Shown in pieces: positions 34,621-43,208 of a stretch of DNA of 45,123 nucleotides (positions are counted from its first letter, which is position 1; each line of letters starts with the position of its first letter). Position numbers and translations under genes: made by a program. A model generated the notes under the pieces. It saw nothing but the letters and a program-made list of their open reading frames with translations. It had not been told where the DNA came from and searched no databases. Source of the DNA: Kiritimatiellia bacterium (GTDB taxonomy: Bacteria > Verrucomicrobiota > Kiritimatiellia > CAIQIC01 > Lenti-01); NCBI GenBank assembly GCA_017458625.1, contig JAFTAH010000046.1:1-45123 (forward strand), written 5' to 3'.

Positions 34621-36106
34621 CGCCCAGCAGGATGTGACGGCGGGCAGCCTGGAGGCGTTCTTCGCGCGCTACCGCCGCGACCCCGTGGCGTTCGTGCGGG
34701 AGCAGTTCGTCCCCTCCCCGGTCATCAGCGACGACCAGCTGGACCTCCTCAACGACGTCGGGCGCGCGGTCCGGGGCGAGGACAAGCGCTACATCTCCGT
34801 CGTGTCGGGCACCTCCACCGGCAAGACGGCGTGCCTGGCGTGGCTGGTGCTCTGGGCGCTTTCGTGCCACAGCCGGGCGCGGGTGCCGTGCACGGCGTCC
34901 ACGCGGATCCAGGTGCTGCGCAACCTCTGGGGAGAAATCCGCCGCTGGCACCCGTACCTGCGCCCCCTCTTCCAGCAGCTCATCGACATCCGGGCCACGA
35001 GCGTCCGGCAGACCGGCAACGACGAATGCTTCGCCGAGGCCATCGCCAGCCAGAAGAACAAGCCGGAGAACTTCCAGGGCATCCATTGCAGCTTCCTCAT
35101 GTTCCTCATGGACGAGGCCAGCGGCATCCCGCAGAGCATCTTCGACGCGGCGGAAGGCAACTGCACGAGCGTGGCCAACGAGATCGCGGGCGGCTGCGCC
35201 CTCCTCATCTGCACGGGCAACGGCAACTACGCGAGCGGCCCGTTCTTCGAGAGCCACCACAAGAACGCCCGCTACTGGAAGCACCGCTCCTGGTCCTCCC
35301 GCAACTCCCCGTTCTGCGGCAAGGACTACATCGCCCGTCAGGAGGAGGTCTACGGCGCCGGAAGCAACCAGGTGCGAATCCGCATCGACGGCCTCTTCCC
35401 CAAGGACGACCCCGACACCCTCATCCAGCACGACTGGGCCCAGTCCGCCGTCGGCCGCGAAATCCGCGAGCCGTCCACCGTGCAGCGGATCGCGGGCATC
35501 GACCCGAAGGGGGCCGGCGGCGACACCATCGGATTCTGCATCCGCCAGGGCCACCGCGTCTACGGCTTCGACGAGTGGCCCCGGACGTTCGAGGAGGCGC
35601 AGATTGCCGGGCGGCTCGTCCAGATGTACAAGAACGGGGAGTTCGACCTGGTGTGCGTGGACGGCATCGGCGTCGGCAGCGGCGTCTGCTCGATGCTGGA
35701 GCAGGCCGGGGTCCCCCACCGCCGCGTCAACGTCGGCGCGGCCGCCATGAAGCGCGCCATGGAGTGCTACCGCCTCCGCGACGAGCTCTGGTGGGAGGCC
35801 CGCGAGTGGTTCCGCGCGGGCGATGTCGGCATCTTCGTCGAAGACCCCACCCGCCCTCCGCCCGTCGTCGAAAAGGCCATCCACGAGCTCACCACACCCA
35901 AATACGAACGGCATTCCAACGGAAAGGTTCTCGTCGAAAGCAAGGCCTCTCTCAAACGAGCGGAACGCCTCGGCTACTCCCCCGGCCTCGCCGACGCCTT
36001 CTGCCTCACCTTCGCCGACCTCGTTCCCCTCATCCGCGAAACACGCCCCTACTTCAACTCCCTCCCCACCGTCGCCGGCTACGGCGGATACTGGGACGGA
36101 GAATGA
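34610..36106 (+). CDS. terL: Terminase large subunit
   Basis: 498 residues. This is the packaging motor and nuclease that fills the procapsid. ATPase part: Walker A SGTSTGKTACLAW (G67 onward) and Walker B FLMFLMDEASG with Asp168 and Glu169. Nuclease part: GIDPKGAGGDTIGF (Asp298), VCVDGIGVGSGV (Asp351) and GLADAFCLTF (Asp462), the three acidic positions of the RNase H-like fold. ATG 34610 lies inside the end of the small subunit, right after AGGAGG. Length and motifs are normal for the family. It ends 279 bp before the convergent right arm. Confidence 0.95.
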   Translation: MPNSAQQDVTAGSLEAFFARYRRDPVAFVREQFVPSPVISDDQLDLLNDVGRAVRGEDKRYISVVSGTSTGKTACLAWLVLWALSCHSRARVPCTASTRIQVLRNLWGEIRRWHPYLRPLFQQLIDIRATSVRQTGNDECFAEAIASQKNKPENFQGIHCSFLMFLMDEASGIPQSIFDAAEGNCTSVANEIAGGCALLICTGNGNYASGPFFESHHKNARYWKHRSWSSRNSPFCGKDYIARQEEVYGAGSNQVRIRIDGLFPKDDPDTLIQHDWAQSAVGREIREPSTVQRIAGIDPKGAGGDTIGFCIRQGHRVYGFDEWPRTFEEAQIAGRLVQMYKNGEFDLVCVDGIGVGSGVCSMLEQAGVPHRRVNVGAAAMKRAMECYRLRDELWWEAREWFRAGDVGIFVEDPTRPPPVVEKAIHELTTPKYERHSNGKVLVESKASLKRAERLGYSPGLADAFCLTFADLVPLIRETRPYFNSLPTVAGYGGYWDGE

Positions 36107-36385
36107 GCCGTGGCCGCCGGAAGGAATAGAGAAAAGGCGCGCGGTTGGCGGCAGGGGCGTCTTTCACCCATTCGGCTTTGCCTCCACACGACCGTTTATG
36201 GACTATGTCTTCGGGGCCGCGCGCCCCGGCGGATGCTGTTGCGGTCTTACGCGCGGCGATGCCCGCGCCCCCGCTAGTCTCTACACCTTCCGCCCAGCCG
36301 TGGGCGGCTCGGCTCGGCGTTCTCCGCGCGTTCCGTTCCGCGCGGCATTCACCGACTTCTTCCGCTTTTCTGCCTGCCAAAATCA
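36107..36385. other. Convergent spacer with four perfect GC-rich hairpins
   Basis: Between the terminase stop and the right-arm stop. Hairpins: CGGGGC-CGCGC-GCCCCG (36212-36228), GCGCGG-CGATGC-CCGCGC (36251-36268), CCGCCCA-GCCG-TGGGCGG (36290-36307) and CCGCGCG-TTCCGTTC-CGCGCGG (36324-36345). Stems are 6, 6, 7 and 7 bp without mismatch; gaps between them are 22, 21 and 16 bp. No T-run follows, so these are not standard terminators. Frames crossing the spacer look like shadows. A structured RNA, a bidirectional block or a packaging signal are possible. Confidence 0.6.
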
Positions 36386-37705
36386 TCATGCGGCCTGCCT
36401 CCTCCACAGGGGGAACGGGCACTTGTAATCGACAACGAAGTGAGTCCCGAGGTAAATGTAGTGCTTGAGTGTCTCGTCCACAGGAGAGTACTTGGTGCTG
36501 AAAACCTTGACGGACCCGCGCTCGTACCCGCAGGCGTCTTCCTGGTTTGCAAAGCACAGATAGTCTGAGCACTTGCACTCCCATGTCTCGGCAAGAATGC
36601 GAACGTCGACCAGGAAGCCGGGAGGGAATGCGATGCCAGCGAACAGGGGGTCGATTTCAGGAGTCTTGCAATGGCTGGCGTAGATTCGTCGAAGGATTGT
36701 GAGGTATAGCTTTGTCGTTAGGTCGTCTGTTCCGGCCTCTCCAAAATACGTAAGACTCTTAACCTTTTCCAGATTCCAGTACAACGGGGTCGCCTTTCCT
36801 GCCGGAGTGGGCGGATTCGAGCCGGGCTTTTTCCCGTGTTGCGGGTCTCCGCCAATCATTCCAAGAAGCCACCAGTTCGGAATCAAAATGTCGTCGATGG
36901 GTATATCTTCGTTCCCGATGAACGGATGTTTCCCAAACTCCCAAGCCCCTCTTTCTATCCATGTAGTCCCTTTGACGGGCCTGGTGTCCCAAACGCGGGA
37001 AGGAGTGGCCGGAGCGTATGCCCAGTCCTGTCCTGCATGGTTTGCGAGCGGCGTGAAGTCAAACGCGGGGCGCCCCCACCCCTCCTCTGCAAATTCGTAA
37101 GTGTCTGAGTCCGGTTCAGTCTTTATCTGCCTGATGAGTCCAGACCACCTGTTCGATGAATCGAACCCATACCAACCGAGGAACGTGTCGGATGTGGGGG
37201 TCGGCGCGCCGGAAACCGGGTGTTCATTTGCGGGGAGCGTGATTTCTCCGGGGCCGTACCCAAGCCCACCGACGAACGCAAGGCGAGAGCAACGGACACG
37301 CGGGGCATAGACGCGATAATTCTTCTTCAACTGGTCCCAGTCAGAAGCGTCCTTGTAGTTGTCGAAGTTGTAGACCTGCTGGTCGTGTAGCCTCTTGTAA
37401 ATCGGAAGGTTTTCTGAATTACCGTCAAACCACAAAGGAACGTCCTCCCCGATGAGGATATACTGTCGGGAGTCTCCGCCTACGGGCCTAGACACCGCCC
37501 AAAAGTCCAGACTCCCCTCAACTCCCGGATATTTGCAAACGACGTCGGTTCTCGTTTGGTGGGTTCCGCGCCGGAAGCACACGCGCCCGGATGGTCCGGA
37601 GTCCTCCGCATGGGGGACAACGGGAAGGTCGTTCTCGTAAATCACCGCCGGGATTTCATGCGCTTGCCTGTAGTATTCTCTCGCGTTCATGGCGGCACGG
37701 GTCAA
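36386..37705 (-). CDS. Hypothetical phage virion protein
   Basis: 439 residues, last gene of the right-arm operon and clearly less GC-rich than its neighbours. Two starts are possible: TTG at 37705, which overlaps the upstream stop (TTGA) and has GGGAG six bases before it, and ATG at 37690 with poorer spacing. The chain is rich in Trp, Tyr, Asp and Gly (SGLIRQIKTEPDSDTYEFAE, DDILIPNWWLLGMIGGD) and beta-like. Cysteines cluster near the C-terminus (ETWECKCSDYLCFANQEDAC). It ends FVVDYKCPFPLWRRQAA. No known fold is recognised. The context suggests a tail or adsorption component. Confidence 0.6.
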   Translation of the reverse strand: MTRAAMNAREYYRQAHEIPAVIYENDLPVVPHAEDSGPSGRVCFRRGTHQTRTDVVCKYPGVEGSLDFWAVSRPVGGDSRQYILIGEDVPLWFDGNSENLPIYKRLHDQQVYNFDNYKDASDWDQLKKNYRVYAPRVRCSRLAFVGGLGYGPGEITLPANEHPVSGAPTPTSDTFLGWYGFDSSNRWSGLIRQIKTEPDSDTYEFAEEGWGRPAFDFTPLANHAGQDWAYAPATPSRVWDTRPVKGTTWIERGAWEFGKHPFIGNEDIPIDDILIPNWWLLGMIGGDPQHGKKPGSNPPTPAGKATPLYWNLEKVKSLTYFGEAGTDDLTTKLYLTILRRIYASHCKTPEIDPLFAGIAFPPGFLVDVRILAETWECKCSDYLCFANQEDACGYERGSVKVFSTKYSPVDETLKHYIYLGTHFVVDYKCPFPLWRRQAA

Positions 37706-38505
37706 CTCCCGCTCCCGGATTGGCTTGCGCTGATGTTGCGTACAGTAATGCCGCTACCGGCAACGCCAGCGGCAAGCGTGGCGTCGATGTCGATTGCTCC
37801 CGCGCGGTATTGGACGATGGCTCCTGGTACGGTGGAGTCCACTTTGCAAAGGACAAGGGTGATGAATCGGGTGTTGTCAGCAGAAACCGGAAGGGTCTGG
37901 CCGTGCTCGATGGTGCAGGCGGCTCCGGTCGGATCGTTATACCAGTAGCAGGTCGGCTCGAAGGTGTTGTCCCAGAGGAAGAACCGGATGTAGAAGAATT
38001 CTTCGTCGTTGATGCGCGAGAAGGAGTGGTCAGGAAAGACGGCGGTGCCGCCACCGATGGCCTGGGCGGTGCCGCCGCGGATGTTGACAGCGTAGTTGCC
38101 GGTGGGATCTCCATCTCCGTCTAATTCCGGGGTCGCAGTTGCCTCGAAGGCCCACGGCGAGGAGCCGCTGCCCACGTCCGGCGTGAGCCAGAACCTTCCG
38201 TTTTCGTCGAGGCAGAGGAAGGCGGGGAGTTCGCCGCCGTTTGCGGCGTAGCCTTCGACGGCCCCGACGAGCTCCTTGAGGATGTCGCCGCCGTGGGTGG
38301 GGTAGTCCCAGTCAGGGTTCGTGGCAGGCGCTGGAAGTTCGTCCCACGCCTGCTGCGCGGTCTTTTCCTGGGCCTTCAACGCCTTCTCCAGCGCCCTCGC
38401 CGTCTTCTCCTCGGCCTTCTGGCGGGCCTCCTCCTCCTTCTTTGCCTTGCGCGCGATGGCGCGGAAGAAGGACTTGGTGAAAAAGACTGGGATTTCGTCG
38501 GGCAT
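37702..38505 (-). CDS. Hypothetical phage structural protein with coiled coil
   Basis: 267 residues. ATG 38505 follows AGGA six bases upstream. Residues about 13-58 form a highly charged coiled coil (KKEEEARQKAEEKTARALEK). The rest is beta-rich (ELPAFLCLDENGRFWLTPDV, NYAVNIRGGTAQAIGGGTAV, FFYIRFFLWDNTFEPTCYWY) and ends in a Ser/Gly tail (GSGITVRNISASQSGSGS). A coiled coil followed by a beta domain is common in trimeric tail or fibre proteins. That role is an inference from layout. Confidence 0.6.
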   Translation of the reverse strand: MPDEIPVFFTKSFFRAIARKAKKEEEARQKAEEKTARALEKALKAQEKTAQQAWDELPAPATNPDWDYPTHGGDILKELVGAVEGYAANGGELPAFLCLDENGRFWLTPDVGSGSSPWAFEATATPELDGDGDPTGNYAVNIRGGTAQAIGGGTAVFPDHSFSRINDEEFFYIRFFLWDNTFEPTCYWYNDPTGAACTIEHGQTLPVSADNTRFITLVLCKVDSTVPGAIVQYRAGAIDIDATLAAGVAGSGITVRNISASQSGSGS

Positions 38506-38514
38506 GGGCGGTCC

Positions 38515-40575
38515 TTACGATCTGACGGCGGGCGGTTCGGTGCCGGAGACGTTCTCCTGGGTGTACTCGAGCCGCCAGTATCCGCCCCGGTCGAGGCCGA
38601 GGCTGAAGGCCGTCGGGATGAAGTTGCTGTAGAGGCCCGTGGCGGAGTCGAACGCGTTCAGGGCCTCCTCCTGCGAATCGAACCAGGAGACGAAGTGCGT
38701 GAAGACGTGCCAGTACCACACGAGCTGTGGGCCATTGCTGTTCACTCGGGTCCAGTATTTCTTTCCCTCTCGCGTCCTGTAGTAGTAGTTGCGGTGCTTC
38801 TTGAAGGTGGTGACGGTCTGGACGACATCGAAGAGGCCCATTTCGTTGAGGGAGAGGCGGGAGGAGATTTCGGTGCCGGCGGCGGTGTAGCCGGTTCCGA
38901 GGAGTCCGGCGAGGGAGGCGGCGGGGACGTTGTAGTAGAAGGTGGTGGTGTCGTAGGAGTCGGAGGTGCGGCCGGTCTGTCCTCCGGGCTTGGTGAGGTA
39001 GCCGCCGCCGCTGGTGACGGGCGTGAGCCATACGAGGTTTCCGTCGTAGAGCCCGTATTCGTTGAGGGTGGTGTTGCGCCGGATGATGGTGGCGCCGGTG
39101 GCGGTGGAGTTGAACGATCCGGAGTAGGGCGTGACGGAGTTGCGGTAGACCGCCTCGTGCTCGACGTAGGTGGCCGTGGTGCGCGTGAACTCCTCCTCCC
39201 AGGTGATGGGGACGGACCAGACGATGACGCCATCGAACAGGCCGAATTCGTTGTAGTTGGCGTTGATGGAGGTGATGACGTGGTGCGCGCCGGAGGAGGT
39301 CGGGACGGAGGACTGGTTGCCGAAGACCACCTCGTGGGCGGTGTAGAGGGCCGTTGGACGGGTGTATTCGTGCTGCCAGGCCTTCGGCGTGGCGACGGCG
39401 TAGCTGCCGTCGAACAGGCCGAACTCGTTGTAGCTGGCGTTGATCCGCGTGACGATGGAAGAGCCGGAGGCAGACGGCGAGACGCTGGCCTGGTTGCCGA
39501 ACACCGTCTCCGTTTCCGTGTAGTGGGCGTTCTCGCGCTGGTAGGAGTGCCGCCAGGCCTTCGGCGTGGCGACGGCATAGCTCCCGTCGAACAGGCCAAA
39601 CTCGTTGAAGCTCGCATTGATTCGCGTGACAATCGAGCTCCCGGAGGTGGACGGCGAGACGCTGGCCTGGTTGCGGAACACCGTCTCGGTCTCGGTGTAG
39701 TGGGCATTCGTTCTCGTGAAGTCGCGCGTGAAGGGAATGGCCCAGGACTCGATAATGGTGATGTTGTAGAGTCCGTACTGGTTGAGGTCGGCGGTGACTT
39801 GGAGGAGGTAGCCGTTCGTGCCGGTCGGGGCGGTCTCGCCGGTCGGCGAGGTGGCGGCGGCGGAGGCGGCGAGGAGGACGGAATCGGGGACGTTGGGCTC
39901 GTAGCCGGTGTCGCCGGGGGCGTGGTCGGCGTCCTCCGCGCCCGGCGAGCCCGCTGGAAGGCCGAGGACGTTTTCGAGCCGGGTGGTCTTGCGCCAGGCG
40001 AGGGCGTCCTTCTGCCACCAGGAATAGACGAGGTTGCGGCGCGCGTGGTCGGCGGTGACCTGGCCGGACCAGAGCCCGGTTTCGGGGTCGAGGGAGCCGT
40101 TGACGTGGTAGATGTGTCCGGCGTCCTGGATGTGGGCGAAGTCGTTGGGCAGCTCCGCCGCCTGCCAGAACTGGTAGCTGTCCTCGTGGTGGACATAGCT
40201 GGCCTCGGTGCAGTAGGCGCCGGAGCGGAAGCCCGCGTCGTCTGGCCAGCAGATCATGGTCTGATAGATTCCCTGCTCGTCCGGATTGGTGCGCGTCCGG
40301 CTGGAAAAGACGCGGAGGACGCGCCAGGTGCCGCGCCGGGGTTCGCGGTCGGCAAGGGGGTCGGTGACGGTCTTCTGCTCGCGCAGGTACTCTTCGAGAA
40401 TGGCGCGCTGGCTGTCTGGGATGTTCTGCCAGCCGCGCGTCATGCGGGGGACCTCGACGGGGGGCGCATCCGACCCGGCGGCGCGGAAGAGGAGCACGTC
40501 CCAGGAGACGAGGACGGCGTTCTTCTCGTCGAGGAGGTGTGCGGCGCGGGCGCGGTCGAGGGCGGTCAGGGACAT
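38515..40575 (-). CDS. Six-repeat phage protein, probable tail/adsorption component
   Basis: 686 residues. ATG 40575 follows GGAG nine bases upstream and begins 4 bp after the previous stop. The first ~220 residues are unique (WDVLLFRAAGSDAPP, ACWPDD-like aromatic stretches, a Pro/Ala-rich linker). Then six tandem units of about 59-73 residues each start with N-[EQ]-[FYM]-GL-[FY]: LNQYGLYN, FNEFGLFDG, YNEFGLFDG, YNEFGLFDG, LNEYGLYDG and LNEMGLFD. Units 1 to 3 are nearly identical over TETETVFxNQASVSPS and GSSIVTRINAS. The C-terminus has WYWHVFTHFVSWFDSQEEAL. Repetitive beta units fit a tail-spike, fibre or decoration protein. I know no named family. Confidence 0.7.
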   Translation of the reverse strand: MSLTALDRARAAHLLDEKNAVLVSWDVLLFRAAGSDAPPVEVPRMTRGWQNIPDSQRAILEEYLREQKTVTDPLADREPRRGTWRVLRVFSSRTRTNPDEQGIYQTMICWPDDAGFRSGAYCTEASYVHHEDSYQFWQAAELPNDFAHIQDAGHIYHVNGSLDPETGLWSGQVTADHARRNLVYSWWQKDALAWRKTTRLENVLGLPAGSPGAEDADHAPGDTGYEPNVPDSVLLAASAAATSPTGETAPTGTNGYLLQVTADLNQYGLYNITIIESWAIPFTRDFTRTNAHYTETETVFRNQASVSPSTSGSSIVTRINASFNEFGLFDGSYAVATPKAWRHSYQRENAHYTETETVFGNQASVSPSASGSSIVTRINASYNEFGLFDGSYAVATPKAWQHEYTRPTALYTAHEVVFGNQSSVPTSSGAHHVITSINANYNEFGLFDGVIVWSVPITWEEEFTRTTATYVEHEAVYRNSVTPYSGSFNSTATGATIIRRNTTLNEYGLYDGNLVWLTPVTSGGGYLTKPGGQTGRTSDSYDTTTFYYNVPAASLAGLLGTGYTAAGTEISSRLSLNEMGLFDVVQTVTTFKKHRNYYYRTREGKKYWTRVNSNGPQLVWYWHVFTHFVSWFDSQEEALNAFDSATGLYSNFIPTAFSLGLDRGGYWRLEYTQENVSGTEPPAVRS
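38800..39795 (-). repeat. Degenerate tandem repeat array in the six-repeat gene
   Basis: Unit starts lie near 39790, 39608, 39430, 39250, 39060 and 38850. The first three units share long identical DNA stretches, while units 4 to 6 have diverged. The gradient suggests growth from the 5' side of the array. Confidence 0.75.
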
Positions 40576-40579
40576 GGCG

Positions 40580-40939
40580 TCAGACTCCGGCTAGTTCGGT
40601 GAAGCGTTTGGCCCAGTAGGAGGCGAAGGAGGAGTCGCGGATGTCGGAGGCGTCGGACTCCAGCAGCGCGCGCATGACGTAGGCCTCCAGCGCGGGCTCC
40701 ATCTCGGGCGGGCACGGGAGGTCGTCGTCGGTGCCGTTCGGGACGGGCTGCTCCGGGAGGGATGGCAGGCGGCCCTTGTCGTCGCAGAATGCGACGGGGA
40801 TGGAGCTCATGAGGTGGCGGAGGCCCATGAGCGTGAACTTCTCGATGCTCTGGGCGGGATATTTGAAGCCGATGCCGGAGTTGTCCGCGACCTCCTTGAG
40901 GCGGCGGCGGATGTCGTCGTAGAAGTCGCGGTATTTCAT
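40580..40939 (-). CDS. Small phage protein, possible head-tail connector/adaptor
   Basis: 119 residues, mostly helical. It starts MKYRDFYDDIRRRLKEVADN, then SIEKFTLMGLRHLMSSIPVA, and ends LESDASDIRDSSFASYWAKR. The pattern of an N-terminal helix, a second helix with an aromatic/Leu face and a short acidic loop resembles phage head-completion adaptors, which are often about this size. GGAGG lies seven bases before ATG 40939, and the ATG overlaps the upstream stop (ATGA). The similarity is weak. Confidence 0.55.
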   Translation of the reverse strand: MKYRDFYDDIRRRLKEVADNSGIGFKYPAQSIEKFTLMGLRHLMSSIPVAFCDDKGRLPSLPEQPVPNGTDDDLPCPPEMEPALEAYVMRALLESDASDIRDSSFASYWAKRFTELAGV

Positions 40940-41343
40940 GCGGGATCCTCCTTGGCGGTGGCGGGCTCGGGCGCGGCGGCGGCCGGGGCGGACGGCGGAA
41001 CGGGCCGGACGGGCGCGGGCGGAAGGTCGGACTGGAAAACGCGGTCGAACGTGCAGCGGCTGCGGAAGCCGCCCGCGCTCGCGTCCATCTGGTAGCTGAA
41101 GCGGTAGAACGGGATGGGGTCGCCGGGCAGGATAGGGTCGAACTGGTCGCAGAGCGCCGTGATGATGATCACCCCGGCCTTCTCGACGCGGGAGAGGACG
41201 GTCAGCTCCTCCATCAGCGCGTCCCGCATGGGGCCGAGGACGGGATTGCCGTCCGACGCCGCCCAGACGGAAACGGCGATGCGGACGCGCCCGATGCGGC
41301 GCGGACGGCGGAAGGGTCGGAATAGGGCTTGCAGCAGATTCAT
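40936..41343 (-). CDS. Small hypothetical phage protein
   Basis: 135 residues. I use ATG 41343, preceded by AGGAG five bases upstream; the same frame continues open for 1.2 kb upstream only as a shadow of the next gene. It starts with a basic amphipathic segment (MNLLQALFRPFRRPRRIGRV), then a beta/alpha core (RIAVSVWAASDGNPVLGPMR, KAGVIIITALCDQF, PFYRFSYQMDASAGG) and a Pro/Ala-rich tail. Size and place before the adaptor suggest a tail-completion or neck protein. Function is not established. Confidence 0.6.
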   Translation of the reverse strand: MNLLQALFRPFRRPRRIGRVRIAVSVWAASDGNPVLGPMRDALMEELTVLSRVEKAGVIIITALCDQFDPILPGDPIPFYRFSYQMDASAGGFRSRCTFDRVFQSDLPPAPVRPVPPSAPAAAAPEPATAKEDPA

Positions 41344-41354
41344 GGATGCTCCTG

Positions 41355-42473
41355 TCAGGTGGACGCGGATGCGGCGGACGCCGTGACCTTGAACGAGCCC
41401 GTCGTCGTGCCGATGGCGTTGCGGACGTTGAAGAAGACGGTGCGAACGCCGTCGCCGGCAGTCGTGATGGTGACAGTCTTTCCGCTGACGGATACGGTGT
41501 CGTCGGGATTGCTGCTGTAGGCGGTGAGGGTCGCCGGGAGGATGCCGCCGATGTAGGGCGACAGGCTGACGGCCTTGGCCGTCCCGGTCGTGGCTTCCTG
41601 GTCGGGAACCGCCGTGACGGTCGGCGGATTCGCGCTCTTCACGGTCATCGTGCCGGAGGCCTCCCCGGCCGCCGTCGTCACCGTGACGCCCAGCTGCCGA
41701 ACCGCCTCTCCCTGCATGGTGAGGACGAGCTTCGTGCCGTCCGCCCTGGCGGTGTCGCCCGCAAGGAGCCCCGTCACGGACAGCGTGACGGGCAGCAGGT
41801 ATGCGGAGACGTAGGCGGACAAGTCGATCTCCGTCGCCACGCCCGCCCGGACGACCTGCTCCGGGATGGAGGAGGAGATGGACGGCGTGTCCGCGACGGT
41901 CGCGCGGAACGTCGTCGTGGCTGTCCCGCCGTCGGAGGCCGCGGTCAGCGTGATGATGGCCGTCGCGCCTTCGGCGGTCGCTCCGTCCGGGGTGACGGAC
42001 AGGACCTGGCCACTGATCGAAAGCGCCGGCGGGTCCATTGCGGATTCCTCCGCCCACGCCGCGCTGGCCGTCAGCGTGACCGGCAGCGAGGAGGAGAGGT
42101 GGGGGGCGAGGTCGATGGTCGTCGCCGCCCCCGGCACGACGCCCGTCTCCGGGATGGCCGACCACCTGGGGAGCAGCCCGGCGGCCGCCACGGCGGCGTC
42201 CTGGCAGCGGTCGCAGATGTCGTCGAAGAAGGTGGCGACCAGCGAAAGCTCGTTCAGGAGCTGCAAGCCCGTCTTGCGCTCGTACTTCGCCACCTCCGCC
42301 TCGCTCGCGCCGGGGCCGGGCGGCAGAAGCCCCATCGTCTCGTTGTTGAGCGACAGCAGCGACGCGTAGAGGGACGGCTGCGACGTGAGGCCGACGAGGG
42401 TGGTGCTGATCGTGCTCGACAGGCCCTGCAGGACGGACCAGAGCGAGCGGTAGTCGTTGGAGGTTGCTGGCAT
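41355..42473 (-). CDS. Phage protein with Ig-like repeats
   Basis: 372 residues. ATG 42473 follows AGGAG. The first ~110 residues are helical (LWSVLQGLSSTISTTLVGLT; ELSLVATFFDDICDRCQDAA). Then three beta-sandwich-like repeats of about 85-95 residues follow, with recurring IPExxVxxGxATxIDLxxxx and LPVTLTxS parts: IPETGVVPGAATTIDLAPHL, IPEQVVRAGVATEIDLSAYV and VPDQEATTGTAKAVSLSPYI. Ig-like or cadherin-like modules often decorate capsids and tails and bind surface glycans. The gene ends 11 bp before the next. Confidence 0.65.
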   Translation of the reverse strand: MPATSNDYRSLWSVLQGLSSTISTTLVGLTSQPSLYASLLSLNNETMGLLPPGPGASEAEVAKYERKTGLQLLNELSLVATFFDDICDRCQDAAVAAAGLLPRWSAIPETGVVPGAATTIDLAPHLSSSLPVTLTASAAWAEESAMDPPALSISGQVLSVTPDGATAEGATAIITLTAASDGGTATTTFRATVADTPSISSSIPEQVVRAGVATEIDLSAYVSAYLLPVTLSVTGLLAGDTARADGTKLVLTMQGEAVRQLGVTVTTAAGEASGTMTVKSANPPTVTAVPDQEATTGTAKAVSLSPYIGGILPATLTAYSSNPDDTVSVSGKTVTITTAGDGVRTVFFNVRNAIGTTTGSFKVTASAASAST

Positions 42474-42485
42474 GATGACTCCTGG

Positions 42486-42911
42486 TTATTTTCCGATGGC
42501 GATGGCGATTTTCCCAAGAACGTCCGCGATCTGCGGGCGGAAAAGAAGAAGAAGGGTGACGAACGCGGCGATGATCACGAAGCACCGGCGCCCCTTGTAA
42601 ATGACTTCCTTCCAAGTCGTCGGGGCCTGGAGATCCTCGCGGACGAGGCTATCCAGCTCCTCGATCTGGAGCTGCACGGCGTTGATGAGCTTCTTCTGTT
42701 CGATGGTGTAGTTCTGGAGCGCGCATTGCGTGTCGCAGCTGTTCTGCGCGATGGCCTCGATGCGCTCCTCCGGGGTCAGGCCGTTGCAGGCGTCCGCCGC
42801 CCGCCGGACACGGGCGATGCGCGCGGCCTTCGCCTCCTCGTCGGCGAGGTCGTCCGCCTCGATGGCGGCGATGGTGCGGTCCACCTCATGCTGGAGGTCC
42901 TGCGTGATCAT
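42486..42911 (-). CDS. Small membrane-anchored phage protein, possible lysis or spanin-like
   Basis: 141 residues. I use ATG 42911, which overlaps the stop of the preceding membrane gene (ATGA); a longer frame to 43175 is a shadow. The N-terminal two thirds are charged and coiled-coil-like (HEVDRTIAAIEADDLADEEA; YTIEQKKLINAVQLQIEELD) with three Cys at about 43, 59 and 63. One membrane helix near the C-terminus (CFVIIAAFVTLLLLF) is followed by ADVLGKIAIAIGK. Coupling with a holin-like gene points to lysis, but spanin rules are not strictly met. Confidence 0.55.
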   Translation of the reverse strand: MITQDLQHEVDRTIAAIEADDLADEEAKAARIARVRRAADACNGLTPEERIEAIAQNSCDTQCALQNYTIEQKKLINAVQLQIEELDSLVREDLQAPTTWKEVIYKGRRCFVIIAAFVTLLLLFRPQIADVLGKIAIAIGK

Positions 42912-43201
42912 AGCTTCCCCTCCCCTCGCAGGACAGACACGGCGGCCACGATGGCCACGATGACACCGATGGCCAGTACCACGCCCGCGAACGCGCGCGG
43001 CCCCATCGTCACGATGAGCCACCACGCGCCCGCCGCCATCCCCAGCACCACCCCCAGCGCGGCGACGATGTTCCCCGCGATGAACAGCCACCCCAGCCAC
43101 CGCGGCTCCCGCCGAGACAGGAGATAGGCCGCCAGCGTGGCGCCGGACGCCAGCCCCCCGCCCCCGACCAGCCACGCCGATGTGATGAGCAAGGTCCGCA
43201 T
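42908..43201 (-). CDS. Holin-like protein with three membrane segments
   Basis: 97 residues with about three hydrophobic helices: LLITSAWLVGGGGLASGATL, WLGWLFIAGNIVAALGVVLG and AFAGVVLAIGVIVAIVAAV. The C-terminal tail is basic (RGEGKL). ATG 43201 follows GAGGG and overlaps the next gene by ATGA. Size and topology fit a class I holin, which opens the inner membrane to let the endolysin out. Holins share little sequence, so the call rests on topology and place. Confidence 0.55.
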   Translation of the reverse strand: MRTLLITSAWLVGGGGLASGATLAAYLLSRREPRWLGWLFIAGNIVAALGVVLGMAAGAWWLIVTMGPRAFAGVVLAIGVIVAIVAAVSVLRGEGKL

Positions 43202-43208
43202 GCTACCC

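Noticed and set aside
36054..36584. 176-residue minus-strand frame across the hairpin spacer
   Set aside because: It overlaps the terminase end and the 439-residue gene in a wrong frame. I also considered a diversity-generating template repeat here, but there is no reverse transcriptase and no variable copy.
38293..40602. 769-residue Gly/Val-rich plus-strand frame
   Set aside because: It mirrors the tandem repeats of the minus-strand gene, which has good Shine-Dalgarno spacing and operon overlaps.
40936..42615. Long N-terminal extension (559 residues) of the small phage gene
   Set aside because: The upstream part is a His/Arg/Gly-rich shadow of the Ig-like gene. ATG 41343 has a good Shine-Dalgarno site.
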